Shown: in pieces, positions 22,461-35,439 of the stretch
Layout of the letters: each line of letters begins with the position of its first letter
Numbering within the stretch: the stretch's first letter is position 1
NCBI RefSeq assembly: GCF_904849725.1
Contig: NC_058518.1
Location: 328,994,581-329,058,580, forward strand
Length of the DNA: 64,000 nucleotides
Source: Hordeum vulgare subsp. vulgare
Lineage: Eukaryota > Streptophyta > Magnoliopsida > Poales > Poaceae
Direction of reading: 5' to 3'
Notes under the pieces: generated by a model
Seen by the model: the letters and a program-made list of their open reading frames with translations, nothing else
Database searches by the model: none
What the model was told of the DNA's origin: nothing
Translations under genes and position numbers: made by a program

Positions 22461-25400
22461 AGTTGTATCAGAGCAGTACCGACCTAGGAGCCCCCTTGAT
22501 TGATCGAACTTGGCCAAGTTGAGTCTAGTAAAAATCTACTTTGAGTCTAGTTATATATCCGAGAGTAGGATTCTTTTTTCTCCTCTTCTATGCCGTGGTG
22601 AGGAATCTTGACGTAAGAATTTTCAGTCTGCCCCTCGTCTCACTCATTTTTTTAGGATCACACGGGTATTTTAGAATCTATATGATGTTGATTTGATGGA
22701 GTTCCGACTTGGTGCCTCGTGTTTTACTTGATTTGTTTCGAGGAGTTGAGCTCAAGGGGATTCTTGAGCACATCGTTGTCATTGAGATTTCTTAATATCT
22801 CAGGATGAATGATGTTTGAAATTGATTCAATACTAGTAGTGGCGAGAGGCGTCCGGCATCCCCAATACTGGTGGAGAGAGTTTGAATGTACTGCCATACT
22901 TAGTATCATTGTGTTTTCGAGTGTCCAAGATACATGAGTTTCTGAGATCTCTGGTTGTGTGTTGACGGACGTGATACACTCGACGGGTAGTGTTATTGCT
23001 AGGAGTTGAGTGATGGATTTTACTCCTTGTATCTGTGGACCCGATTGCATAACCAGAAAACTTCGGGAGTTCTCAGGTGGGAATTTTAGTAGTTACCTAT
23101 AGGATTATCTTCCAACAAATGCATGATGTGAGGTTGGTGTTCGACATCTAGTGGATTCGTTTGTTCACGGTCGTTTTTACAGAGGACAGTCTCGATATAT
23201 GTCATCATATATGTTTCGTCAAGCCTTGTAGTTCGCTATGCCTAGGGAGCATATTCGAGCGTCATTTCAATATGACAATGCAATGCACGATCGAGCCCGT
23301 GCGAACCTTACCACGAAAATATCGGATGAAATCTGTGTCATGAATTTGTTATCGCTTGTTTCACAATCCTTTTCCTTTGTTTTGGTGAAGTATTGTAACT
23401 CGAGTTGCTTTGATGTCAAATAGTGATTTCATATCTTTTCTAAGTGGTGTTCTCATATTTCTATGAGAGTGCTAATCATTTTGCTTAATCAAATTGTCTT
23501 ATCAATTCTTTTCAACTAGAGTCGCCATGTCAATTCTTTTCCAACCAGAGTGCTTCTCTTCAAGTTAATTCTATCCTCTCCAATATTTGCAAGATCAATC
23601 TCTCATTTCTCTCCAGAGTTCATCTCATCTGTCCCAAATTGTCTTTTTTCCCTCCCTCCCGCCCTTTTCTTTAGTGATTCAATTATCATCCAAGTGTATT
23701 TCATTTCATTGTTGCTTCCGCTATCTTTTTCTTTTCTCTCTTATCCGATGATTCTTTGTGAAGATTCTCAGGAGTTTCGAGTTCAACATTCTTCATTCTT
23801 GTTTTCTTCTCCGGTGGATTCAATTCAAGCTTTCAGTGTTCATCATATCCTTTTCATTCTTTCAATGATTCTTGTGTGGAAATTCTCATCAAGCCTCTTT
23901 CTTTTTCATCTCTCGCTATTCTATCCGAAGTGTTGAAGATATCTCAGAAGTTTCTTGTCTTCAATCCTTTCAATTATTTCGAGGTTCTCAACCTCATTAA
24001 GTTTTCATTTGTACTAGTGCAGTCTCCTTTATATTGAATCTTCTCAACGCTGGTTTCTTTTGAGTGGACCCATAGCCCACAGGTTCTTCTCCACGATATT
24101 ACCTGGCTCATCTAATCTTTTTCGAAGATCTTTAAATCTTTTCAAGGGTGACATAAGAATGGATTCCTTAGTTATATTCCTTCCCCAAGATCGTTTTCAA
24201 ATTATTTCATTGTTGGCTCAACCTTTTTCCTCATTCATTATTTAGGAGTGTCTTAGTAATTCTTGATGGTGCTTGTTGCGATCATTCTCAGCATTGGAGA
24301 GCGAAGAAGTGTTTTGCTTAAATCTGGTCCATTCTTTTGAATATTATCATATCGTGCTATCTTATCAATTGTTTCCAATCATGAGAAATTCCTTCCATAT
24401 CTATCCGGTGCATTTCAGAGTTGTTTTCATTTCTTGATCCTCCAAAGGCCATCATTTCAGAAGATTTATTCATTCTTAGCTTTCAACTTTCATTTCCAAA
24501 TTCTTCTCAATTGTTGTCACTTCGTTTGTCTATCAATTATTCTGGTGACGTGTTCAAGTGCTCTTCCAGGTGGATCATGGTATCTTCATTCTCATGCATC
24601 TCCATTCAGTCTTGGTATCCTCATTCATTTGTGAATTTTTACTGGTGGCTTGTTCAAACATTCTCTAATCGAACCATGCTCTTTTGTCCTCATGTTGCCC
24701 AGTTCATTTGTTCCATCCTCTCTCATTCCAAATTCTTACCGGTGGTTCTCTCAAGAATTGTTCAAATTTGTGATCATATCTCTCCTCAATATTTTTAAGA
24801 AGAATAAGTGGTATGCAAAATCCGGTGCTTGTGATCAATTTAACTTGATGAAGGATAAGCATAACATAATTCTTATTCTTGTTTCATCAAAGTGATTTCA
24901 ACTCTTCTTCAAGAGTGGCTCATGATATCAATTTTCTATTCTATGTTGTTCATCTTGTTTTTCTCCGGAGTTCCAAGTTTCTCAACCATCTCTTCATGAA
25001 GCTTCATGTAAAATCCTTGTAATGTCATAATCTTATTCCTTGCAACCTTCCTTTCTTTTCATCATTTTTTTGTATACGGACATGCATCATAGTGGTTCTC
25101 TAGGGATTCAATCCATTCTCAATGGGTTCTTCAATATTCTTGTTGGAGAACATCAAGTGTTCTTTCTCTTGCATTCCAAAGTGCAATTCTTCCTTCATTT
25201 TTCCTTGAGGTGGTGTTATAGCATTCTTGATTATGACGAGTGTCGAAGAGAAGTTGTTTCAAGAATGAAATATGTGAACCCACCTAATCCTTTGATCATG
25301 ATATATTTTTAACCCATGGTTTCTTCATTGAGTTATCTTGGATTAATTTCACCTAAAGATTTTCCTAAGGATTGTTGCTATTATGGTGATTACCGTTGAT

Positions 25401-26012
25401 CCAAGTTCTCAAGGAATGCTCTTGGTGTAGCAAGTTTTGCATGTCTTGTGGTTCCCAAGCAATCTTTGTTTCCGTTAGTGGCCGGTTGTCACCTCATTAT
25501 TTTGAAATGGTTTCCATAAGCCCACAACAAGGTTGCTCTTTTCGTTGTTGGTTTTCCAACAACTACGTTCAAATATCCTTGTCAGGAGGCTCTTCAATCC
25601 AGTTGTGGTAGAAATTGTTATTTTTCTCTCCGTTGTTTCTTCCCAATGGTCTAGTTTCTATTCTCTTGTTCCAGAGTTGTTGTGATGTTGCTATGTTTGG
25701 GTCAATCGTCTCTTCTTATCAAGATCATATTATTTCCTTTCTTATCAATTTAGTTGGTTTGTTGTGAATCTTGTCAAGATCTTTACATCTCATCAAATTT
25801 TTCCTCAATTTCCTACCGAAGTGCTACCGAAATTTTGCTTGAATTCTTGCTTGTTCCTCATGTCATTCTTAATCTCTTTGCAACCACTAAGTTTCATTGG
25901 TTTCACTCGTTTGTCAAAGAAGTGGCTACGTTTTAACTTTTGCTCTTTCTGTTCCTCTTCCCCTTTTCATTCTTAGATCTTCGGGCGATATCTCTTGTTA
26001 GTGTAGGAGAGT
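22461..26012 (+). mobile_element. S internal domain (non-coding, LARD-type)
   Basis: Begins with a tRNA-Met-type primer site (TTGTATCAGAGC, 22463-22474, one mismatch) and ends with a purine-rich GTGTAGGAGAGT at 26001-26012, before the 3' LTR. The 3552 bp are pyrimidine-rich from about 23450 on. They hold only short ORFs with no recognisable Gag, protease, RT or integrase motif. Long LTRs plus a non-coding domain of about 3.5 kb are the hallmarks of LARDs such as Sukkula of barley. I infer this class, not the exact family. Confidence 0.75.
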
Positions 26013-27465
26013 TGTAACAGCACGAGACGCACGCTCTAGAAGATTCCCCTTTTATTCCGTTGCCGCCCTGTGATTATTTTTTTTGTCTCATTCATCATCG
26101 CATCATACGCATCATCTGCATTGCATCGGCACTCCGTTGTCATCAGTTTTCCAAACTTGCATCCGTTATTAGTTGTCGGTTCTCTCCTTTTTGTCGTTGA
26201 CCGTTTTGAGACCAACCACACATGCACGCTCCCGCGACATCGTTAAAATATTGTTTTTAAAAGTGTGTATACAAATTTCTCGGATTGGGTTGAAACTTGG
26301 CGTGCGGTTTTATTTTAAGGTAGGTAGGCCGCATGCAGAATTTCTTCGCAATCAAAGTTCGTTTGATACCTGAACCGTTAAACCTATAACGACACTATAG
26401 CCGATCAATCGTGTAACATTTTAGTTTTAGAAAAACCTATTGCTGGGCTGCCCGTTTTCCCTCTCATCCCCGCCTAGCCCCTGTGCGCAGTGCACCGACC
26501 TGCACGCAACCTAGTCCGAAAACTCCCCCCGGACCCAAACCGAGCGGTCGTGATCATTGGATCCGGATCAACCCCGTTTTAGCGCAAACCGTCATCGGTT
26601 TGTCCACTGGACTCCTTAACCTAACTATTTCCGACCGTCCGATTTAATCGGAGGGTCCAAATGCCCCTAAAGGCTAATCCAATTACTATATGTAGTCTAC
26701 CCTGTCCCATTTTAGACAAAACCTAGCCCTAGCCTACCCTAAGCCCGCAGCACCACCACCCCACGTAGTTTTCCCCATCGGGCCAACCGCAACTTTCTCC
26801 TCCTTCCTCCAGCGTGTGAGCCAGCGCGAGATCCCCTGCTCCTCGCCCCGCAGCCACTAGAGTGCTACCACCACAACCTGCGACACGCCCGTCGCATCGG
26901 AGCTCCAGCGAGCCGCCCTGCATCGACCCCGCCTCGAGCGCCACCAGCTCCGACCGCCGTTGATCCTCACCCTGCGTGCCCCACCTCCCTAGCTCGCCCA
27001 CTCTGCTGCTTTGGCTGGCTAGCGTTGACGCCGTCACCGCTCCGCCTTGCCAGCCAGCCCCGGTGGCTGCCGCGCTTCTCAACCCATCCCGCGGCCTGGA
27101 TCTCACCTCCATCTCGTCGGGAGCCATGCGGATCCCTGCTCCTCCCCGTAGGGCTGCTTGCTACCCTGCCAGCCACCAGGAGCTTGCCTCGAGCCCCCCT
27201 CTTTACCATGGGTGTCCCCCTGCTCTGCTGCAACTTTGCCTCCCGAGCGCTGTCCATGGCCTCGCCCCTAGCTCTAGGAGTTGCTGCTAGCCCGCCTTGC
27301 CCGGCCTCCGCCCCCTGTAGAGTCGGCCTCGTCGGCCATCTCTCTCCCTCCTGTTCGTAGGAACCCCATGGCTGTGTGAGCTCTTTGCCAATCTCGACCC
27401 CAGCAGCCTACTGCTGGCTAACTCCATGGCTTTAGGGAGCCCCTTTCCTCTGCCTTGCTATTGTC
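26013..27465 (+). repeat. 3' LTR of S, first part (broken by C)
   Basis: Starts TGTAACAGCACGAGACGC right after the purine tract. GC-rich stretches from 26740 to 27360 contain overlapping ORFs on both strands, which is compositional and not a gene. The LTR is cut at 27465 by insertion C. Confidence 0.75.
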
Positions 27466-29266
27466 TGTAGGGGACTGTCGCATGGGAAACAAAAAATTTC
27501 CTACGCACACACAAGATCTATCCATGGTGATGACCATCTACGAGAGGAGGGATTGTATCTACACACCCTTGTAGAATTCTAAGCGGAAGCGTATATAAGC
27601 GGTTGATGTAGTCGAACATCTTCTCGATCCAGATCGTAGTCCATCCCGCGATCTCATCACGATCCGTCCCATGATCCCATCGTGATCCATCCCGATCTAG
27701 TGCCGAATGGACGACACCTCCACATTCAGCACACGTACATCTTGATGACGATCTCCGCCTTTCTTGATCAAGCAAGAGGGGCGAAGAGGTAGCTGAGTTC
27801 TCCGACAGCCTAACGCCGTAGCGGCGATGGTGGTGGAACTGATCCAGCACGGCTTCGCCGTGTTGTGCCGAACCTAATCTAGAAGAAGAACGAGGGAGAG
27901 GGGTTGCACCTTGGATTGAGTGTTGGCTACCCTCTCTCCCCTCTAGTATGTATAGGAGGGAGGGGGAAGGGGTGGAACCCTAGGGTTTTCCCTAGGGTTG
28001 GATGGTCGCACCCAAAGAGGAGGAATCCTCCTCCACTAAGGGAGGTGGAGTCCTACTCCTAGTAAGATTCCCTCCCACTTGACCTCCTCCCACCTCCTTG
28101 GGCAAGGGCCTTTAGGGGCTGGCTGCCCAGCCCACTAAGGGCTGGTGCGCCACCTCTTAGGCCCATGTGGCCCCTGGGGTGGGTGGACTTCTCCTGATGG
28201 ACCCTCGGGACCCATTCGCCATTCCCAACACACTACCGGAAATGCCCGACACCATTCCGGAGCCAAAATACCCTCTTACTATATATCATTCTTCGCCTTC
28301 GGACCATTCCAGAACTCCTCATTACGTCCGGGATCTCAGCCGGGACTCCGAACAACCTTCGGTCACCAACATACATAACTCAACTATACCGAAATGTCAC
28401 TGAACCTTAAGTGTGCAGAACCTGTGGGTTCGAGAACTATGCAGACATGACCGAGACACTTTCCGGTCAATAACCAATAGCGGGACCTGGATGCCCATAT
28501 TGGTTCCTACATATTCTGCGAAGATCTTTATCGGTCAAACCTCTATGTGAAGGATTCAGTTAATCGTGTGTACTATTCCCATTGTCCATCGGTATGTTAC
28601 TTGCTCGAGATTCGATCCTCGGTATCTCCATACCTAGTTCAATGTCGTTACTGGCAAGTCCCTTTACTCGTTCCATAATAAAAAATCCCGTGACTAACTC
28701 CTTAGTCACATTGCTTGCAAGGCTTGTTGTGGTGTTGTATTACCGAGTGGGCCCTAGAGATACCTCTTCGTCATACGGAGTGACAAATCCCAGTCTTGAT
28801 CCATGCCAACCCAATAGACACCTTCGTAGATACCTATAGAGCACCTTTAAGTCACCTAGTTACGTTGTGAATTTTGATACACACAAGGCATTCCTACGGT
28901 GCCTAGGAGTTGTATGATCTGATGGTCATAGAAACACATACTTGACATGCAGAAGACTGCAACAACAAACTGACACGATTATATGCTACATTCATAGTTT
29001 GGTTCTTGTCCATCACATCATTCTCCTAATGATGTGATCCCATTATCAAATGACATCTCATGTCTATGGTTAGGAAACCCTGACCATCTTTGGTCAACGA
29101 GCTAGTCCATGAGAGGCTCACTAGGGGCAGTGTGTTGTCTATGTACCCACATATGTATTTGAGTTTCCAATCAATACAATTCTAGCATGGATAATAAACA
29201 ATTATCATGAATAAATAAATATAATAATAAGTAATTTATTATTGCCTATAGGGCATATTTCCAAAA
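27466..29266 (-). repeat. 3' LTR of C
   Basis: 1801 bp, the usual size for this lineage. On the minus strand it starts TTTTGGAAATATGCCC, where TG is expected, so the terminal dinucleotide has mutated. It ends CAGTCCCCTACA at 27466. The passage on 'two-fold ATGATGTGATGG' around 29010-29040 is typical of the lineage. Confidence 0.85.
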
Positions 29267-29279
29267 GTCTCCCACTTGC
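29267..29279 (-). other. Polypurine tract of C
   Basis: The minus strand reads GCAAGTGGGAGAC, the purine tract normally found directly before the LTR in Angela/BARE elements. Confidence 0.8.
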
Positions 29280-29489
29280 ACTAGAGTAAATAATCTAGTT
29301 CACATCACTATGAAATTCACACCCAATAAGTTCTGGTGCTTAATCATGTTTTCTTGTGAGAGAGGATTTAGTCAACGGTTCTGAACCTTTCAGATACGTG
29401 TGTTTTTTACAAATCTCTATGTCATCTTGTAGATGTTGCTACCACATGCCATTCAGAATCATTCCAAATGATTCTATATGAATCCAGTT

Positions 29490-31713
29490 TGCTACTCACA
29501 CTCATCCGAATTAGTTTCAAAGCTTGCATCATCGTAACCCTTTATGACGAACTCTTTTATCACCTCCATAATCGAGAAAAATTCCTTAGTCCACTTGTTA
29601 CTAAGGATAACTTTGACCGCTGTTCGGTGATTCATTCCTGGATCACTCTTTGTACCCCTTGACACACTCATGGCAAGGCACACATCACGTGTGGTACACA
29701 TCTTGGCATACTATAGAGCCTATGGCTAAGGCATAGGGGGTGACCTTCGTCCTTTCTATTTTTTTGCAGTGGTCTGGCTTTGAGTCTTATTCAAACTTCA
29801 CACCTAACAATACAATTAAGAACTCCTTCTTTGACTGATCCATTTGGAACTCCTTCAAAATTTTGTCAAGGCATGATTTTATTGAAAGTTTTATCAAGCA
29901 TCTTGATCTATCTGTATACATCTCGATGCCCAATGTTCAAGCAGCTTAATTTAGGTTTTCCTAGAAAAACTCCGTTCTAACAACCCTATATGCTTTCCTA
30001 AAATTCTTCATCATTTCCGATCAACAATATGTCAACCACATATACTTATCAGAAATTCTATAGTGCTCCCACTCACTTTCTTGTAAATACAAGTTTCTCA
30101 TAAACTTTGTATAAACCTAAAAGCTTTGATCATCTCATCAAAGCGTATATTCCAACTCCGAGATGCTTGCTCCAGTCCATAGAAGGATCGCTGGAGCTTG
30201 CATACTTGTCAGCAAACGTAAGATCGACAAAACCTTTTGGTTGCATTACATACAACTTTTCCTCAAAGAATCCATTGAGGAAACAATGTTTTGACATCCA
30301 TCTGCAAGATTTCATAATTGAAGAAATGCAGAAAGTGCTAACATAATTCCATCAGATATTAGCGTCGCTACAGGTGAGAAAGTCTCATCGTAATCAACTC
30401 CTTGAACTTGTCGGAAACTTCTTTGCGACAAGTCGAGCTTTCTAAATGGTGACATTCACCATCATCATCTGTCTTCCTCTTAAAGATCCACATCTACTTA
30501 ATAGCCTTATAACCATCAAGTAGTTCTTCCAAAGTCTACACTTTGTTTTTATACATGGATCCTATCTCGAATTTCATGGCGTCCAGCCATTCGTTAGAAT
30601 CCAGCCCCACCATCGCATCTCCATAGCTCCAAAGTTGTCAGAATCGCGATTCTGAATCGGATCGGAGCTTCGTTGGTAGGATCGCGAGTCGTAGAATCAT
30701 AACTACCAGGATCGTAGAAACTTAGATTCTATGAGCAAAATCATAGAGTCGGAGGGGATAGTTTGGATCGTAAGGCCTTAAGATTCTAAGACTTGAGTCG
30801 CGATTCTGACACCTTTGCATAGCTCGTAGGTTCATTGTTGTCCAACAACATGACCTCCAAGACATGATCACCGTACTACTCTGGAGTACTGCGTGTTCTT
30901 GTCAACCCACGAAGTTTGGAAGTTCCTTGATATGAAGCTTCATGATCCTCATCATTGGCTTCCTCTTCAATTTGGTGTAGGCGCCACATGAACAACTTCC
31001 TGCGCCCTGCTACACTCTGTTTGAAGTGAAGGTTCAACAACCTCATCAAGTTCCACCATCCTCCCACTCAATTCTTTCGAGAGAAACTCTTTCTCGAGAA
31101 AGGACCTGTTTTCAGCAACAAACACTTTGCTTATGGATCTGAGATAGGAGGTGTACCCAACTTTTTTGGGTATCCTATGAAGATGCATTTATCCGCTTTG
31201 GGTTCGAGCTTATCAGGCTAAAGCCTTTTAACATAAGCATCGTAGCCCCAACTTTAAGAAACGAGAGCTTATGTTTCTCCAAACCATAGTTCATACAATG
31301 TCATCTCAACGGAATTAAATGGTGCCCTATTTAAAGTAAATGTGGTTGTCTCTAATGCATAAACCCAAAACGATAGTGGTAATTCGATAAGAGACATCAT
31401 CGTATGCACCATATCTAATAGGGCGCGACTACGATTTTCGGACACACCATCACACTATGGTGTTCCAGGTGGCATGAGTTGTGAAACAATTTCCACGTTG
31501 TCTTAACTATATACCAAACTCGCAACTCAGATATTCCTTCCTATGATCACATCATAGACATTTCACCCTCTTCTCACGACGATCTTCAACTTCACTCTGA
31601 AATTGCTTGAACTTTTCAATAATTCAGACTTGTGATTCATCAAGTAAATACACCTGTATCTACTCAAATCATCTTTGAAGTAAGATCATAACAATATCCA
31701 CTGCGCGTATCCA
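29490..31713 (-). pseudogene. Copia pol remnant (integrase end, RT, start of RNase H)
   Basis: Fragments in several minus frames. From 31713 leftwards: the integrase C-terminal part with LVNHKS-like and GYP.K.GYT-like stretches (31188-30967: RIPKKVGYTSY, KVFVAENRSFLEKEF), then RT (FLNG..EE.LYVMQPKGFVD at 30315-30220). The catalytic YVDD box near 30035 reads as YVVD in the frame I followed. RNase H begins as KGYDDASF at about 29520. The rest of RNase H up to the polypurine tract is missing or unrecognisable. A hAT-type MITE interrupts it. It is not functional. Confidence 0.8.
30630..30817 (+). mobile_element. hAT-type MITE (188 bp)
   Basis: Terminal inverted repeats CAAAGTTGTCAGAATCGCGA (30630-30649) and its near-complement at 30798-30817 (18 of 20 positions). 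The 8-bp direct repeat CATAGCTC flanks it at 30622-30629 and 30818-30825. An 8-bp target duplication and CAAAG ends fit the hAT superfamily. It has no coding capacity and contains the 18-bp perfect palindrome TCAGAATCGCGATTCTGA (30639-30656). It sits inside the copia pol remnant. Confidence 0.9.
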
Positions 31714-33191
31714 TGATACGTCTCCAACGTATCTATAATTTTTGATGGTTTCATGTTATTATCTTGTCAAACATTGGATGTTATGTATGCCTTTTATATA
31801 TTTTTTGGGACTAACTTATTAACTCAGTGCCAAGTGCCAGTTCCTATTTTTTCCGTGTTTTTGACCCTTTTCAAAGGAGGATTTTAAACGGAGTCCAAAC
31901 GGAATGAAACTTCCGAAAAGATTTTTTCCGGAACAGAAGATACGCAGAAAGCTTGGGAACCAAGGCAGGGAGTCCCGGGGGAGGCCACACGCCCGCATGG
32001 CACGGCCAGGGGGGCCCGCGCCTCCCAGGCTTGTGGGCTCCCTGGGCCTCCCCTGCCCTTGCTCCTTCGCCTATAAATTCCCTAAAATCCCTAAAAAACC
32101 AGGGGAGCCACGAAAATACTTTTTCGCCGCCTCAAGCTTCTGTCTCTGTAAGATCCCATCTGGGCACGTTCTGGTGCCCTGCCGGAGGGGAGATTCGGAA
32201 ACGGAGGGCTTCTTCATCAAGACCATGACCTCTCCGATGATGCGTGAGTAGTTCACCATAGACCTACATGTCCCTAGCTAGTAGCTAGATGGCTTCTTCT
32301 CTCTCTTGGATCTTCAATACAAAGTTCTCCATGATCTTCATCGAGATCTATCCAATGTAATCTTCTTTTGCGGTGTGTTTGTCGAGATCCGATGAATTGT
32401 GGATTTATGATCAGATTATCTATGAATCTTATTTGAATTTCTTCTGATCTCTCTTATGCATGATTTCATATCCTTGTAATTCTCTTCGAGTTGTGGGTTT
32501 TGTTTGGCCAACTTGATCTATGATTCTTGCAATGGGAGAAGTGCTTGGTTTTGGGTTCATACCGTGCGGTGACCTCACCCAGTGACAGAAGGGGTAGCGA
32601 GCCACGCATCATGTTGTTGCCATCAAGGGTAAAAAGATGGGGTTTTCATCATTGGTTTGAGTTTATCCCTCTACATCATGTCATCTTGCTTAAAGCATTA
32701 CTCCGTTCGTCATGAACTCAATACACTAGATGCATGCTGGATAGCGGTCGATGTGTGGAGTAATAGTAGTAGACCCAGAAAGTATCGGTCTACTTGTCTC
32801 GGACGTGATGCCTATATGTATGATCATTGCCTTAGATATCGTCATGACTTTGCGTGGTTCAATCAATTGCTCAACAGTAATTTGTTCACACCATATTTTC
32901 AGCCTTACTCTTTTACTACGTTGCACTTTCCGCCTTCAGATCTCACTTTGCAATCAATCTTGAAGGGATTGACAACCCCTTCATAGCATTGGGTGCAAGC
33001 TCTTTTGTGTTTGCGCAGGTACTCTGGACTTGACGAGATTCTCCTACTGGATTGATACGTTGGTTCTCAAACTGAGGGAAATAGTTATTGCTCCTGTGCT
33101 GCATCACCCTTTCCTCTTCAAGGGAAAAACCAACGCAAGCCAAGTCTCCGTCAACGTGCCAATTTCTAGCGCTGTTGTTTGAGAAGTAGCA
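31714..33191 (+). repeat. 5' LTR of X2
   Basis: 1478 bp, TGATACGTCTCC to GAGAAGTAGCA, with a TATA box at 32072-32078. A stretch of about 70 bp present in R (the part reading CACCGTAATATT...) is deleted near 32880. The left flank is ATCCA; the right flank of X2 is outside the window. Confidence 0.9.
32072..32078 (+). promoter_or_regulatory. TATA box of the X2 LTR
   Basis: CCTATAAATTCCC, identical to the X1 box and at the same place after the GC-rich hairpin. Confidence 0.7.
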
Positions 33192-33201
33192 GAAGGATTT
33201 C

Positions 33202-33219
33202 TGGCGCCGTTGCCGTGGA
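33202..33219 (+). other. Primer-binding site of X2 (tRNA-Asp)
   Basis: TGGCGCCGTTGCCGTGGA, one mismatch to the tRNA-Asp complement, 10 bp after the LTR end. Confidence 0.85.
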
Positions 33220-35379
33220 GGATCAAGTCAAGAACTCGTCCAAGTAAGTGTCTCAAACTCATCTCTTGCATTTACTTTTTTTGCCTCTCATTTTCCTCTC
33301 CGCCACTTCTGAAAAACAAAAATTTACAAAAATATTTGCCTTTTTTGTTCTCCCTATTCTCTCACTTGCTTTCTGTTCGCTTGTGTGCTTGCTTGCTTGC
33401 TGAAGTCACCATGACTGAAAACACCAAACTTTGTGACTTCTCGAATACTAATAATAATGATTTTATTAGTACTCCGGTTGCTCCCGCCACTAGTGCGGAA
33501 TCATACGAAATCAATGCTGCTTTGCCGAATCTTGTTATGAAAGAGCAATTCTCCTGCCTTCCTAGTGAAGATGCCGCATCCCATCTTAATACCTTCATTG
33601 AGCTTTCCGATATGCAAAATAAGAAATATGTGGATAATGGTGTGATTAAATTGAAGCCTTTTCCTTTCTCGTTGCGAGATCGAGCAAAAACTTGGTTTTC
33701 GTCTTTGCTCAAAAATAGTATTGATTCTTGGAATAAGTGCAAAGATGCTTACATATCCAAGTATTTTCCACCGGCTAAGACTATCTCTCTCCGTAATGAT
33801 ATTATGAATTTTAAGCAACTTGATCATGAACATGTTGCATAATCTTGGGAGAGAATGAAATTGATGATTAGAAATTGTCCCACTCATGGCTTGAGTCTTT
33901 GGATGATTATACAAATCTTTTACACTGGCTTGAATTTCGCTTCTAGAAATATCTTGGACTCCGCCTTAGGTGGAACGTTCATGGAAATCACGTTAGGAGA
34001 AGCTAGAAAACTCCTAGACAATATCATGACGAACTACTCTCAGTGGCACACTGAAAGGTCACCTACTAGTAAGAAGGTACACGCTATAGAAGAAATTAAC
34101 TCGTTGAGTGCTAAGATGGATGAGTTAACGAATTTGGTTGCTAGTAGAAGTGCTCCTTTAGATCCTAATGATATGCCCTTGTCTTCCTTGATTGAGAGTA
34201 GCAACGCTAGCTTGGACATTAATTTTGTTGGTGGGAATAATTTTGGCAACAACAATGCTTTTAGGGGAAACTATGTTCCTATGCCTTTTCCTAGTAACCC
34301 CTCTAATAACTTTGGCAATTCCTACAACAATACTCATAGAAATTACAATAGAATACCCTCTGATCTAGAGAGTAATATCAAAAAGTTTATCAACTCACAA
34401 AAGATTTTCAATGCGACCATAGAGGAAAAACTACTCAAAATTGACGATTTGGCTAGGAGCGTTGATAGAATGTCTAGTGATATTGATGCTTTGAAAGTTA
34501 GATGTTCTCCTGCCAAGATCAGTATGGATGAAACTTTGAAAGCTATGCGTGTTTCCATGAGTGAGAGCAAAGAAAGAACCGCCCAAATTCGTGCTAGACA
34601 TGAATGACTTAAAAGGGCGTGTTCTCGTGATAAGAATCACGAAGATCTTAAAGTGCTTGGTGTGACTCCCGTTGATTCTTTGTTTTCTTGTGTCAAACCT
34701 AATGATGATGGGGCTGGATATGAATCCACTTTGGTTGAAAAACACCCCAATGATTCGGAGTCCATCTATCTTGATGCTAAAAGCATTGAAAGTGGACTAG
34801 AAGATATTAAAACTTTGAGTAGTAATGAAATTACTACTTTGGATTTCAAGGAATTCAATTATGATAGTTTCTCCTTGTTTGAATGCATTTCCTTGATGCA
34901 ATCCATGCTAAACTCTCCACACTCTTATAGCCAAAACAAGGCCTTTACGGATCATATCGTCGAAGCTATGATAAAATCTCTTGAAGAGAAACTTGAATTG
35001 GAAGTTTCTATCCCTAGAAAGCTTCATGATGAGTGGGAACCTACTATCAAAATCAAAATCAAAAACTATGAATGCAATGCTTTGTGTGATTTGGGTGCTA
35101 GTGCTTCCGCGATTCCAAAGTCTTTATGTGACGTTCTTGGTTTTAATGAGATTTAGGAGTGTTCTCTTAATTTGCATCTTGCGGATTCTACTATCAAGAA
35201 ACCCATGGGAAGGATCAATGATGTTCTTATTATTGCAAATAGGAACTATGTACCCATGGATTTCATTGTGCTTGACATTGATTGCAATCCTTCATGCCCT
35301 ATCATTCTTGGTAGACCCTTCCTAAGGACTGTCGGTGCTATCATCGATATAAAGGAAGGGAATATTTGTAACGCCCAGA

Positions 35380-35439
35380 GTGTAACTTGCCATATTTGGA
35401 ACATTCTTGTATGTGTAACTTGCCATATTTGGAACATTC
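35380..35439 (+). repeat. 33-bp tandem repeat at the start of T
   Basis: GTGTAACTTGCCATATTTGG starts at 35380 and again at 35413. Confidence 0.85.

Larger units (their letters stand above)
27466..31713 (-). mobile_element. C: decayed copia element (Angela/BARE type), partial
   Basis: A minus-strand Ty1/copia element. Its 3' LTR is 27466-29266, then the polypurine tract, then pol remnants up to 31713, where X2 broke it. The 5' part lies beyond the window. The lineage is inferred from the LTR start (TTGGAAATATGCCC) and pol order (integrase before RT). Confidence 0.85.

Noticed and set aside
23550..24895. Series of Phe/Ser/Leu-rich plus-strand ORFs
   Set aside because: The pyrimidine-rich S internal domain gives F, S and L codons in any frame. 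No conserved motif.
26729..27360. Overlapping ORFs of about 100-130 aa on both strands
   Set aside because: GC-rich S LTR sequence without motif or codon bias; no intron or promoter signals of a host gene.
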